Positions 34,227 through 42,406 of a DNA stretch of 64,000 nucleotides are shown here, in pieces (position 1 is the first letter of the stretch; each line of letters starts with the position of its first letter). The DNA is from Pelomonas margarita. Lineage in GTDB: Bacteria; Pseudomonadota; Gammaproteobacteria; Burkholderiales; Burkholderiaceae_C. The notes under the pieces were generated by a model that saw only the letters and a list, made by a program, of their open reading frames with translations, was not told the DNA's origin and did not search any database. A program made the position numbers and the translations under genes. The DNA lies in contig NZ_JBIGHW010000007.1 in NCBI RefSeq assembly GCF_043555875.1, forward strand, positions 223,210-287,209, given 5' to 3'.

Positions 34227-35434
34227 GACAAGCTCCAATGAAACTCCCGCTCCACAGCCTTCAGGCTGCCGTGCTTGGTGGCGGTTGCCGACCAGTCCAC
34301 CTCGCGCGCCTTGGCCAGGGTCGCCAGCTCCAGCGTGCCCTCGTGCGCAAACGGCCGCACGCCGCGGATGCCGGGCACCTCCACGTCGCGCTTGATGATC
34401 CTGGCGCGCACCACGCGCCCCTCGGCGTTCACGTCGGCCTGCACCGTGAACACGCCCCGCGCGCCGAAGAAGGTCGACAGGCTGGGATAGGGGTCGTCAT
34501 CGCTCGTCTTGGCGGCTGCCTTGCGGCGCTCCTGCCAGACGAAGTCGGCCGCCTGCAAGGCCATGGCCGCGCGAAACTGCGCCGGGCTGGCGCCGGCCCA
34601 CTGGTGCATGGCACAGCGGGAAGGCGGGTCGGCGATGAAGGGGTCACGGCGGAAGTTGTCTTGGTCGCCCAGGTAGAAGAAGGCCAGCACCGGCGGCAGC
34701 GGCGTCGCGGGGGCCTGGCCGGTGGCGCGCAGTTGCAGCAGGGCCTCTTCGGCGGCCAGCGGTTCGGCGTCGCTGACCTGGCGCGGCTGGCCCCAGCGCG
34801 CGAGCAGCAAGGCCTCGGCCTGCACGGCCGCCTCGCGCATCTCGGCCGGCAGGCCGCGCAGCCGGGCCAGGCGCATGACCAGCTCGCTGGCATTCGGGCC
34901 GACCGGCCGGCACATGCCGGGCTGCTGCAGCATCTGCGCGAGCACGGCATCCTGCTCGGGGCCGAGGCTGTCACGCCCCCACAGGGCGAACTCGTTGGCC
35001 AGCCGCGCCAGCATGCGGGCAAAGGCCCGCTGCGGGTGGGGCTGGGCCAGCTCCTCCAGGAACCAGCGCTCCATCAGCGCGCGCACACGCGGCAGGTGCT
35101 CGGCCTGCATGGCCTCGGCGGCGGCGCGCGTGCGGGCGTCGAGCTCGTCGCTGGCCAGCACGGTGAAGCGCGGCGCCACGTTGTTCTTGAGCACCCGGTT
35201 CATCTCGGCCGGCGCCCAGTCCGGCAGCGTGGGCGCCGGCGGCACGGCGGAAGCTGGCGCGGCCGCAGCGGCGACCTCGTTCGCAACGGGTTTGGCGGCA
35301 GGCCGTGCGGCGGGTTTGGCCGCGGGCTTCAGCACCGCCCTGGCCCCGGCGGCCGGCTTGTCGGCTGCCTGCGCGGGCGCCAGGCAACACAGCCACGCGG
35401 CCATGCCGACGGCAGCCGCTGTTTTCATGCGCAT
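34217..35434 (-). CDS. exported protein with a TonB-C-like C-terminal domain
   Basis: This 405-residue protein has a signal peptide (cleavage after AQA, residue 23), a low-complexity Ala/Pro/Lys stretch (25-70) and a helical middle part. The C-terminal ~90 residues contain FTVQADVNAEGRVVRARI, which resembles the TonB C-terminal fold. There is no membrane anchor other than the signal sequence, so it is not a classic TonB. It overlaps the downstream DUF4034-like gene by ten bases. Confidence 0.6.
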   Translation of the reverse strand: MRMKTAAAVGMAAWLCCLAPAQAADKPAAGARAVLKPAAKPAARPAAKPVANEVAAAAAPASAVPPAPTLPDWAPAEMNRVLKNNVAPRFTVLASDELDARTRAAAEAMQAEHLPRVRALMERWFLEELAQPHPQRAFARMLARLANEFALWGRDSLGPEQDAVLAQMLQQPGMCRPVGPNASELVMRLARLRGLPAEMREAAVQAEALLLARWGQPRQVSDAEPLAAEEALLQLRATGQAPATPLPPVLAFFYLGDQDNFRRDPFIADPPSRCAMHQWAGASPAQFRAAMALQAADFVWQERRKAAAKTSDDDPYPSLSTFFGARGVFTVQADVNAEGRVVRARIIKRDVEVPGIRGVRPFAHEGTLELATLAKAREVDWSATATKHGSLKAVEREFHWSLSWR

Positions 35435-35551
35435 CTTGTTCTCCCTGATAGCGCCGCGATTGTGGTCAAGCCCGCACGCGCGCGCCTCATGGCTTTCCAG
35501 AGCCGGCGCAGTCGCCCGGCTGCGCCGCCAGGCCCAGCGCGGGGGCCTCGC

Positions 35552-36202
35552 TCACTGGATCAGGCCGTTCTTCAGCGCGTAGTAGGTCAGGTCGCTGTTG
35601 GTCGAGAGCTTGAGCTTCTCCAGCACGCGGGTACGGTAGGTGCTGACGGTCTTGACACTGAGGAACAGCGCCTCGGCGATGTGGCCCACGGTCTCGCCCT
35701 GCGCCAGGCGCAGGAAGACCTGGAACTCGCGCTCGGACAGCGCCTCGTGCGGCGGCTTGTCCGGCGCGCCAGCGGCACCGCTGCCGCCCACCACGCTGTC
35801 GGCCAGCTGCTCGGCGACGGCCGGGCTGATGTAGCGCCGGCCGCGCGACACGAGGCGAATGGCGTCGGCGATCTCCTCGGGGTCGCACTCCTTGTTCAGA
35901 TAGCCGGCAGCGCCCTGGCGCAGCAGCGTGGTCGCGTAATGCGCCTCGGGAAAGCCGCTGAGGATGAGCACCGGCAGCGCGGGGAAGCGCGCCTTGATGG
36001 CGGCCAGCGCGTCCACACCGCTCTGGTCGGGCATGGAGATGTCCAGCAGCAGCACGTCCACGTCGCCACGGCGCGCCATCTCCAGCGCCTCCCGGCCCGT
36101 GGCGCCCTCGCCGGTGACGCGCAGGTCCACATGGTCGGACAGGAACTGGCGCAGGCCGGTGCGCACGATGGCGTGGTCGTCAACGATGCCGATGCGGATC
36201 AT
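35552..36202 (-). CDS. NarL/LuxR-family response regulator (UvrY/GacA-like)
   Basis: This 216-residue regulator has a receiver domain with Asp8-Asp9, phospho-acceptor Asp54 (LLLDISMPDQSG) and Lys at LNKE, plus a LuxR-type HTH in residues ~150-210 (LSEREFQVFLRLAQGETVGH). It is divergent from a BON-domain lipoprotein. A cognate kinase is not adjacent, but a NarL-type kinase lies 1 kb away at 37262-38650 and may be its partner. Confidence 0.93.
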   Translation of the reverse strand: MIRIGIVDDHAIVRTGLRQFLSDHVDLRVTGEGATGREALEMARRGDVDVLLLDISMPDQSGVDALAAIKARFPALPVLILSGFPEAHYATTLLRQGAAGYLNKECDPEEIADAIRLVSRGRRYISPAVAEQLADSVVGGSGAAGAPDKPPHEALSEREFQVFLRLAQGETVGHIAEALFLSVKTVSTYRTRVLEKLKLSTNSDLTYYALKNGLIQ

Positions 36203-36397
36203 GGAGAGCCTGTGGGTTGGATGCGATCAGGTCAGCGTAGCAGCCGCACCGCGCGACGGGCAGCGGCCGGTGTCCTACAAGCGCGCCGGACATCTCCGAC
36301 AAGGCCGCCCGCCGCCGGACTATCCCGCCGTCGCCGCGCCGCTCCGATAGTGCAGTCACGGCCCCGTCACGGGCCGCACAACCTCAAGGAGCAACTC
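36203..36397. promoter_or_regulatory. shared promoter region of the NarL-type regulator and BON lipoprotein
   Basis: Divergent 195-base region. It contains GTCCTACAA (36273-36281), one arm of a TAGGA/TCCTA motif that recurs at 36755-36768 and 38646-38652. A GGCC/GGCC hairpin lies close to the BON gene's AAGGAG ribosome site. Promoter boxes cannot be placed with confidence. Confidence 0.45.
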
Positions 36398-36721
36398 ATG
36401 CTGAACCGCCCCGTCCTGACCCTGGCCCTGTCCGCTGCCCTGCTCGCCACCGTCGGCGCCACCACCGGCTGCGCCGTGGCCCGCGACCAGCAGACCGCCG
36501 GCAGCTATATCGACGACGCAACGCTGACCACCCGCGTGAAGGCCAAGTTCGCGGCCGACCCCACCGTCAGCGCATTGGCCATCAGCGTCGAGACGCTGAA
36601 GGGCACGGTGCAGCTGTCGGGTTTTGCCAAGAGCGACGCGGAGAAGGCCGTTGCCGGCCGGCTGGCGCGCGAGACCTCGGGCGTCGTGGCCGTGCGCAAC
36701 GACATCGCCGTGAAGCCGTGA
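36398..36721 (+). CDS. BON-domain lipoprotein
   Basis: This 107-residue protein has a signal peptide with a lipobox-like ATTGC (Cys25) and one BON domain (residues ~38-107: TTRVKAKFAADPTVSAL, GTVQLSGFAKS, VAVRNDIAV). BON proteins such as OsmY and DolP bind phospholipids and protect the envelope under stress. The start has a clear AAGGAG site. It stands between regulator genes with which it shares a promoter motif, which points to envelope-stress regulation. Confidence 0.88.
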   Translation: MLNRPVLTLALSAALLATVGATTGCAVARDQQTAGSYIDDATLTTRVKAKFAADPTVSALAISVETLKGTVQLSGFAKSDAEKAVAGRLARETSGVVAVRNDIAVKP

Positions 36722-36754
36722 GGGCGGCGCCCGCGCGCGCGTGGCGCGGGCGCC

Positions 36755-36768
36755 TAGGACAATTCCTA
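36755..36768. promoter_or_regulatory. NarL-type inverted repeat TAGGA-CAAT-TCCTA
   Basis: TAGGACAATTCCTA lies about 90 bases before the receiver-only regulator gene at 36859. The same half-site appears at 36273-36281 and 38646-38652. NarL-family regulators bind such spaced heptamers, so the adjacent UvrY-like protein is a candidate binder. Confidence 0.5.
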
Positions 36769-36858
36769 CAAAGCAACGCGCCACGCACGCCGCCCGGACC
36801 GGCGCCCGCGCGGCCGATACTTGATCCCATCACGCCAAGAACAACTCAGCGCCGGGCC

Positions 36859-37254
36859 ATGCCAGCACTCAAAGCCTTCATCGTCGAGGACAGCCCGGTG
36901 ATCCTGGAGAACCTGGTGGCCACGCTGGAAGAGCTGGCGCAGGTCGAGGTGGTGGGCGCCGTAGCCGACGAGGCCGAGGCGGTGCGCTGGATGAGCCGCA
37001 GTGCCGAGCCCGGGGCCGACCTCGTCATCGTCGACGTGTTCCTACGCTCCGGCACCGGTCTGGGCGTGCTGCAGGCCGCGCAGAAGCTGGGCGTGCGCGC
37101 CCGCCGCGTCGTTCTGACCAACTACGCCACGGACGAGATGCGCAAGCGCTGCGCCAGCCTGGGTGCCGAGCGCGTGTTCGACAAGAGCCGCGAGCTGGAC
37201 GACCTGATTTCCTACTGCGTCGAACTGGCCGACCCCGCGGCCTCGGCGGGCTGA
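36859..37254 (+). CDS. single-domain response regulator
   Basis: This 131-residue protein is a receiver domain only. Glu10-Asp11, phospho-acceptor Asp59 (LVIVDVFLRSG) and Lys109 (VFDKS) are all present. No output domain follows. The kinase gene starts seven bases downstream, so it is probably phosphorylated by that kinase and competes with, or relays to, the NarL-type regulator. The ATG at 36859 gives a standard receiver start; the longer frame to 36718 adds a low-complexity leader. Confidence 0.88.
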   Translation: MPALKAFIVEDSPVILENLVATLEELAQVEVVGAVADEAEAVRWMSRSAEPGADLVIVDVFLRSGTGLGVLQAAQKLGVRARRVVLTNYATDEMRKRCASLGAERVFDKSRELDDLISYCVELADPAASAG

Positions 37255-37261
37255 GCGGCCG

Positions 37262-38650
37262 ATGGTGCTGCGCCGCCTGGACCCGCTGCTGACGCGGGCA
37301 TCGCGCCACCGCGGCGTCGCCGTGCTTGGCGCGGCACTGGCGGCTGCGGCCGTCATGGGCGTCAGCGAGGCCGCGTTCTGGGGCGCCGAGAAGGCGCTGG
37401 CGCAGTCCCGCGCCCGCCACCTGGCCCGCGACGACGGCCTGCGACTGCGCTCGCTGCTGACCGCCGCCGAGACCGCGCAACGCGGCTTCCTGCTAACCGG
37501 CCGGGAAGACTACCTGGCCCCCGTGCAGCAGGCCGAGCGCGAACTGCCCGGCCTGCTGCAGCGCTTGCACGGCCAGTACGAAAGCTCCGACTGGGCAGCG
37601 CTGGCTGCCGACGCCAGCCGCCGCGCCAACGAAAAGCTGTCGGAGCTGCAGTTGGTCATCAAGCTCTACCGCGAGGGCAACACGCCAGGCTGGCAGGCGC
37701 TGGTGGAGTCCGACATCGGCCGCGAGAAGATGCAGGCGGTGCGCGACGCCGTCGGCCAGCTGGAGCGGCACGAGCTGCGCCAGATCGCGCAGGAGCGCGA
37801 GGCCGTCAACCGCTCGCTGACCTACGGTCGGCTGGGCGTGCATGTGCTGACGGTGCTGAGCCTGGCCGGGCTGGCGGTCTTCCTGTGGCGCAACGAGGCG
37901 CTGCACCGCGCCCGCCGCGAGCATGCCGAGGAACTGGCCCAGGAGCGCGACCGACTGGACGGCGAGGTGGCACGCCGCACGTCCGAGCTGACCGAGCTGG
38001 CCCGCCACCTGCAGACCGTACGCGAGGACGAGCGCGCCCACCTGGCCCGCGAACTGCACGACGAGCTGGGCGCACTGCTGACCGCGGCGAAGCTGGACGT
38101 GGCCCGTATCCGACGCCAGGCCAAGGCCGTACCCGACATCGACGAGCGCCTGCGCCACATGAGCGCGCTGCTGGACCAGGGCATCGCGCTGAAGCGCCGC
38201 ATCATCGAGGACCTACGGCCCTCGGCGCTGTCCAACCTGGGCCTGATCCCGGCACTGGAGATCCTGGCCACCGAGTTCGCACAGCGCTCGGGCCTGCAAC
38301 TCAAGCTGGAGCTGGCCGACGTGCCCACCGACGACGCCGACCGCCTGGCGCTGTACCGGCTGGTGCAGGAGGCGCTGACCAACATCCTGCGCCACGCCAA
38401 GGCTATGCAGGTGCGCGTGTCGCTGGGCGAGGCGGACGGCTGGCTGCAGCTGCAGATCCGCGACGACGGCCAGGGCTTCAACCCCGAGGCCGTGGGCACC
38501 GGCCACCACGGCCTGCTGGGCATGCGCTACCGCATCGAAAGCTTGGGCGGCACGCTGCAGCTGCTGTCCGCGCCGGGCCGGGGCACGTTGGTGCTGGCGC
38601 AGCTGCCCAGGCGCCAGGCGCCCGCCGAGACAGCCGAACCGCCCGTGTAG
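37262..38650 (+). CDS. NarL-type sensor histidine kinase with CHASE3-like sensor
   Basis: This 462-residue kinase has membrane helices at about 18-35 and 191-209. Between them is a helical CHASE3-like domain (TAETAQRGFLLTGREDYL). A coiled coil then leads to a HisKA_3 domain with phospho-accepting His266 (ARELHDELG) and an HATPase domain (LVQEALTNILRHA, GLLGMRYRIESLGG). Partner regulators of the NarL class lie at 35552-36202 and, receiver-only, at 36859-37254. Confidence 0.92.
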   Translation: MVLRRLDPLLTRASRHRGVAVLGAALAAAAVMGVSEAAFWGAEKALAQSRARHLARDDGLRLRSLLTAAETAQRGFLLTGREDYLAPVQQAERELPGLLQRLHGQYESSDWAALAADASRRANEKLSELQLVIKLYREGNTPGWQALVESDIGREKMQAVRDAVGQLERHELRQIAQEREAVNRSLTYGRLGVHVLTVLSLAGLAVFLWRNEALHRARREHAEELAQERDRLDGEVARRTSELTELARHLQTVREDERAHLARELHDELGALLTAAKLDVARIRRQAKAVPDIDERLRHMSALLDQGIALKRRIIEDLRPSALSNLGLIPALEILATEFAQRSGLQLKLELADVPTDDADRLALYRLVQEALTNILRHAKAMQVRVSLGEADGWLQLQIRDDGQGFNPEAVGTGHHGLLGMRYRIESLGGTLQLLSAPGRGTLVLAQLPRRQAPAETAEPPV

Positions 38651-38655
38651 GACAA

Positions 38656-38689
38656 GGCCTCGGCTGCCGTTTGTTACCACGCCGAGGCC
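38656..38689. other. GC-rich inverted repeat after the kinase gene
   Basis: GGCCTCGGC (38656-38664) and GCCGAGGCC (38681-38689) form a perfect 9-bp stem with a 16-base loop, six bases past the kinase stop. There is no T-run. It could be a factor-dependent terminator or an operator of the next gene. Confidence 0.4.
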
Positions 38690-38750
38690 AACGACGGCCC
38701 TCCCGCTGACGTTCAATACGCACCGCGGCCCGGCCGCCCAGGAGACTGTC

Positions 38751-39233
38751 ATGAGCATCCGCACCTCCCTCACCCGCTGGCTCGCCCCCGCCCTGCTGGG
38801 CCTGGGCAGCCTGAGCACCCTGCCCGCCCAGGCCGGCGATGTCAGCCTGTCCATCGGCTTCAGCCAGCCCGGGGTGTACGGCCGCGTGGACATCGGCCGC
38901 TACCCGCCACCGGTGCTGGTGGCACCACAGCCGGTGTATGCGGGCCGGCACGTCTACCGCGAGCCGGTCTACCTGTGGGTGCCGCCCGGCCACCGCCGCG
39001 ACTGGCGCCGTCACTGCGGCCACTATGGCGCCTGCGGCGCGCCGGTGTACTTCGTGGACGACGGTTGGTATCGCCGCCATGTCGTCGTGCACCGCGACCA
39101 CGACCGCGGCGGCCACCGCCACCGCTGGGATTCACCGCGCCACGACGACCGCCGTGGCGACGGCCATCACCACCGCCACCACGATCATCCGCATCACCGG
39201 GGCGACCGGGGTGACCGAGGCCACCGCGACTGA
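38751..39233 (+). CDS. exported His/Arg-rich protein
   Basis: This 160-residue protein has a signal peptide (cleavage after AQA near residue 28), a middle part with YVWVPPGH-like and HCGHYGACGAPVYFVD segments and a C-terminal ~45 residues made almost only of His, Asp, Arg and Gly. The tail could bind metal ions. Similar small proteins are common in Burkholderiales but unassigned. An AGGAG site lies six bases before the ATG. Confidence 0.75.
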   Translation: MSIRTSLTRWLAPALLGLGSLSTLPAQAGDVSLSIGFSQPGVYGRVDIGRYPPPVLVAPQPVYAGRHVYREPVYLWVPPGHRRDWRRHCGHYGACGAPVYFVDDGWYRRHVVVHRDHDRGGHRHRWDSPRHDDRRGDGHHHRHHDHPHHRGDRGDRGHRD

Positions 39234-39257
39234 GCGCATGATGGCGAGCCTGCGGCT

Positions 39258-39285
39258 TGAACCTGCCAGCGCCGGCAGGGTACAC
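39258..39285 (+). promoter_or_regulatory. possible ECF-type promoter before the sigma factor gene
   Basis: TGAACC (39258-39263) and GTACAC (39280-39285) are 16 bases apart, resembling the GAAC/GT pattern of ECF promoters. The spacer contains a CCTGCC/GGCAGG inverted repeat. Transcription would start close to the ATG at 39293, giving a near-leaderless message. Autoregulation is inferred. Confidence 0.3.
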
Positions 39286-39292
39286 ACGCCGC

Positions 39293-39916
39293 ATGTCCAT
39301 CTGGTCCAGCCTCCGAACCCCACGCCAGGCGCCGTCGCCCACCGAACGGGGCGCGGCCGCCGATGCCGTCGAGCTGGCGCTGCTGGCCGGCGTGAAACGC
39401 GGCCGCCGGGCCGATTTCGACGCGCTCTACCGCCTCTACCACCCCCGCCTGTGGCGCTTCCTGACGCAGCTGCTGCGCCAGCCTGACGCCATAGAGGAGG
39501 CGTTGAACGACACACTGCTGGTGGTGTGGCAGCGCGCCGACAGCTTCGACGGGCGCAGCAAGCTGTCGACCTGGATCTTCGGCATCGCATACCGCAAGGG
39601 CCTGAAGGCGCTGAGCCGGCAAGACCTGCCCGTGGACGATGAGGGCGTGCCCGAGGCCGCCGACACCGGGCCCGGGCCCGAGCAGCAGCTGGGCCAGGTG
39701 CAGCTGCGCGAGCGGCTTCGCGAGGCCATGGGCGAGCTGTCGCCCGAGCACCGGGCCGTCGTGGAGCTGTGCTACTTCCACGACATGGCCTACGGGGAGA
39801 TCGCCGACGTGGTGGGCTGCCCAGCCGAGACCGTGAAGACACGGATGTTTTATGCGCGGCGCCGGCTGCGCACCTTGCTCGACGACCTGGCCGGGCATGG
39901 AGGAGCGTTGTCATGA
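39293..39916 (+). CDS. ECF-family RNA polymerase sigma factor
   Basis: This 207-residue sigma factor has region 2 (FDALYRLYHPRLWRFL, EEALNDTLLVVWQ and the WIFGIAYRKGL promoter-melting segment) and region 4 (LSPEHRAVVELCYFHDMAYGE and the HTH VVGCPAETVKTRMFYARRRL). The ATG at 39293 is preferred to an upstream TTG. Its stop overlaps the start of a zinc-binding anti-sigma gene (ATGA). It is the first of four coupled genes that end with a protease and an outer-membrane protein. Confidence 0.92.
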   Translation: MSIWSSLRTPRQAPSPTERGAAADAVELALLAGVKRGRRADFDALYRLYHPRLWRFLTQLLRQPDAIEEALNDTLLVVWQRADSFDGRSKLSTWIFGIAYRKGLKALSRQDLPVDDEGVPEAADTGPGPEQQLGQVQLRERLREAMGELSPEHRAVVELCYFHDMAYGEIADVVGCPAETVKTRMFYARRRLRTLLDDLAGHGGALS

Positions 39917-40518
39917 GCGTGGTCATCCCGATGGAACACGACGAGCACGCGGCCGCGCAGGCCCTGCTGCCCTGGTTTGCGCGCGGCCAGCTGGACGAGG
40001 CCGACACGGCCAAGGTGCAGCGGCACCTGGTGCACTGCGCGCTGTGCCGCGACGAGCTGGCAGCCGAACGCCCGATGCAGGCCCTGCTGGCCGGCGCCGA
40101 GGCGCCTGCGGGGGGCGACGTGGAAGCCGGCCTGGCCCGGCTGCACGCCCGCCTGCAACCGCTCCCCCCCCGGCGCGAGGCGCCGCGCTGGATGCCCTGG
40201 GCGCTGGGCCTGCAAGGGGCGGCCTGTGTGCTGCTGCTGACGCTGTGGCTGCAGGCGCCGCCGCAAGCACCGGCCTACGAAGGCCTATCGGCGGCCGGCG
40301 CGGCGCCGGTGGCGGCGGACGCCCTGGTGATGTTCAAACCCGGCACCACCGAGCAGGCGCTGCGCGAGCTGCTGCAGGCGCAGGGCGCCCGCGTGGTGGC
40401 CGGCCCGACCGAGACGGGCGCCTGGCTGCTGCGCGTGGACGCCCGCGGCCTGGCCGCGCTGCGGGCCGCGTCCATCGTGCAGCTGGCCGAGCCGCTGCAA
40501 CCGGGGCCGGCGCGATGA
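39913..40518 (+). CDS. zinc-finger anti-sigma factor with a subtilisin-propeptide-like tail
   Basis: This 201-residue protein has a cytoplasmic anti-sigma zinc finger with His38-x3-Cys42-x2-Cys45. A single membrane helix follows at about residues 94-114. The periplasmic tail (137-194: ALVMFKPGTTEQALRELL, then GARVVAG, WLLRVD) resembles the inhibitor-I9/fervidolysin-type prodomain of subtilases. The next gene encodes such a protease. A run of eight C residues at 40164-40171 falls just before the membrane helix. Both ends overlap neighbouring genes. Confidence 0.85.
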   Translation: MSVVIPMEHDEHAAAQALLPWFARGQLDEADTAKVQRHLVHCALCRDELAAERPMQALLAGAEAPAGGDVEAGLARLHARLQPLPPRREAPRWMPWALGLQGAACVLLLTLWLQAPPQAPAYEGLSAAGAAPVAADALVMFKPGTTEQALRELLQAQGARVVAGPTETGAWLLRVDARGLAALRAASIVQLAEPLQPGPAR

Positions 40519-41711
40519 GGGGCCTCGTGCTGGGCTTGCAGCTGCTGTTGCTGCTGGCCTGCGGCCTGGTGGGCGGGCCGGTCGCGGCGCAGGCCGAGGA
40601 GGCACAGCGGCAGGTGCTGGTGATGCTGCAACTGCCCAAGGCGCACTACCGGCCCGACGGCAGCTACGCAGGCCACTACGGCGCCGGCATGGGCCGGCAG
40701 TCCCGCCAACAGGTCGCGCAGAGCCTGGCGGGCCAGCACGGCCTGGAGATGCGCAGCGAATGGCCAATGCCACTGGCCGGTGTGGACTGCTTCGTCATGC
40801 AGCTGCCTGCCGGCGACCGACGCTCCTCGGCCGACGTGGCGCGTACCGTGTCGGAGGACCGCCGCGTGGCCTGGGCCCAGCCGGTGGGCCTCTACCAAGC
40901 CGAGGGCAGCAGCGCCCAGGAGCCGCTGTACGCCGCCCAGCCGGTGGCCCAGCAATGGCGGCTGGCCGAGCTGCACCGCGTGGCCACGGGCCGCGGCGTG
41001 CGCGTGGCCGTGGTGGACAGCGGCGTCGAGACCCGCCACCCCGACCTGGCCGGGCAGGTGGTGCACAGCCAGAACTTCGTCGGCGACCAGCCGCCGCCGG
41101 CAGAGCACCACGGCACGGCGGTAGCCGGCATCATTGCGGCGCGGGCCGACAACGGCGCCGGCATCGCCGGCATCGCGCCGCAGGCCAGGCTGCTGGCGCT
41201 GCGCGCCTGCTGGCAGGCCAGCCCGGCGCAGACGCTTTGCACCGGCCTGGGCCTGGCCAAGGCCTTGTACGCCGCCATCCAGCAGGGCGCCCACATCATC
41301 AACCTCAGCCTGGGCGGGCCGGACGACCGGCTGCTGGCCCTGCTGCTGGACCAGGCCCAGGCGCGCGGCGCCACCGTCGTTGCCGCGCTGCCGATCCGCG
41401 ACGCGCCCTTCCCGGCCAAGCATCCGGGCGTGCTGGTGGTGGGCAGCGCACCGCCGGTGCCCAGCGGCGCGCTGCTGGCGCCCGGGCGTGACGTGCCCAG
41501 CACCGCGCCGGGCGGCGGCTGGGCGGTGGTGACGGGCAGCTCCTTCGCGGCAGCCCACGCCGCCGGCCTGCTGGCGCTGGCCCGCGAGCTGGACGGGCGC
41601 GCTACGCTGGTGAGCACCGCGCAGGGCCGCATCGACAGCTGTGCAACGCTGGCCCGCTGGGCCGGGCAGCATCACGCCGCCTGCACAGCGGTCGTGCACA
41701 CTGCGGAGTGA
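40515..41711 (+). CDS. exported subtilisin-family (S8) serine protease
   Basis: This 398-residue protease has a signal peptide (residues 1-26) and a prodomain-like region to about residue 130 (QVLVMLQLP, GLEMRSEWPMPLAGVDCFVM). The S8 domain has catalytic Asp168 (VVDSG), His199 (HHGTAVAG) and Ser343 (GSSFAAAHAAG). The oxyanion-hole asparagine expected near residue 293 (VAAAGN) is replaced in VVAALPIRD, so activity may be low or specialised. It overlaps the anti-sigma gene by four bases and the barrel gene by one. Confidence 0.9.
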   Translation: MRGLVLGLQLLLLLACGLVGGPVAAQAEEAQRQVLVMLQLPKAHYRPDGSYAGHYGAGMGRQSRQQVAQSLAGQHGLEMRSEWPMPLAGVDCFVMQLPAGDRRSSADVARTVSEDRRVAWAQPVGLYQAEGSSAQEPLYAAQPVAQQWRLAELHRVATGRGVRVAVVDSGVETRHPDLAGQVVHSQNFVGDQPPPAEHHGTAVAGIIAARADNGAGIAGIAPQARLLALRACWQASPAQTLCTGLGLAKALYAAIQQGAHIINLSLGGPDDRLLALLLDQAQARGATVVAALPIRDAPFPAKHPGVLVVGSAPPVPSGALLAPGRDVPSTAPGGGWAVVTGSSFAAAHAAGLLALARELDGRATLVSTAQGRIDSCATLARWAGQHHAACTAVVHTAE

Positions 41712-42406
41712 TGCCCGCCGCCCGCCTGCTGCCCCTGTTCCTGCTGCTGATGGGCGCTGCGCGCGCCGATGTCGGCATGACGCTGTCCCTGCAGAGCGAT
41801 GCGCGCGAGCGCGGCCAGTCCTACAGCGACAACCAGCCGGGCGCGCAGCTGGGCCTGGGCTGGGACGGCACGGGCGGCTGGTATGCCGGCCTGTCGCTGA
41901 CGCACGTGCGCTTCGATGCCACCCGCCGGGGCCGCTGGTGGCGGGCCTATGGCGGCCGGGTGATCACGCTGCGGCCCGGGCTGGACGCCGAGGCTGGCCT
42001 GGTGCTGCACCGCTACGAACGGCTGTCACGCTACGACCACGCCGAGGCCTTTGCCGGCCTGCTGGGCGAGGGCTGGCAGCTGCGCCTGCATGGCGCGCCC
42101 AACCACTACGGCAGCGGCCAGCGCAGCGTCTACCTCGAGGCCAATATGCGCTGGCCCGCCACAGCGCCGTTGGCCTGGCTGGCCCATGCGGGCGTGCTGC
42201 ACGCCACGGGCAACTCGCGCTGGGGCCGCCCTCGGAACGCAGACGGCCCCACGCGCGCCGACCTGCGCGCGGGCGGCTCGTGGCAGCTGGGCGAGGCCGT
42301 GGAGGTGCAGGCTGCCTGGGTCTGGGCCAGCCGCGGCGGGCCGGTCATGGGCGCGGCCGCCACGCGCCGCAGCACGGCGCAGCTGACCCTGAGCGCGGCG
42401 TTCTAG
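41711..42406 (+). CDS. predicted outer-membrane beta-barrel protein (TIGR02001-like)
   Basis: This 231-residue protein has a signal peptide (cleavage after ARA, about residue 19), followed by alternating amphipathic strands (WYAGLSLTHVRF, GLVLHRYERLS, LSAAF at the C-terminus). The terminal Phe is the usual outer-membrane barrel ending. It resembles the small conserved TIGR02001 family. The ATG overlaps the protease stop (TGATG), making it the fourth gene of the sigma-factor operon. Its stop overlaps that of the convergent gene by four bases. Confidence 0.75.
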   Translation: MPAARLLPLFLLLMGAARADVGMTLSLQSDARERGQSYSDNQPGAQLGLGWDGTGGWYAGLSLTHVRFDATRRGRWWRAYGGRVITLRPGLDAEAGLVLHRYERLSRYDHAEAFAGLLGEGWQLRLHGAPNHYGSGQRSVYLEANMRWPATAPLAWLAHAGVLHATGNSRWGRPRNADGPTRADLRAGGSWQLGEAVEVQAAWVWASRGGPVMGAAATRRSTAQLTLSAAF

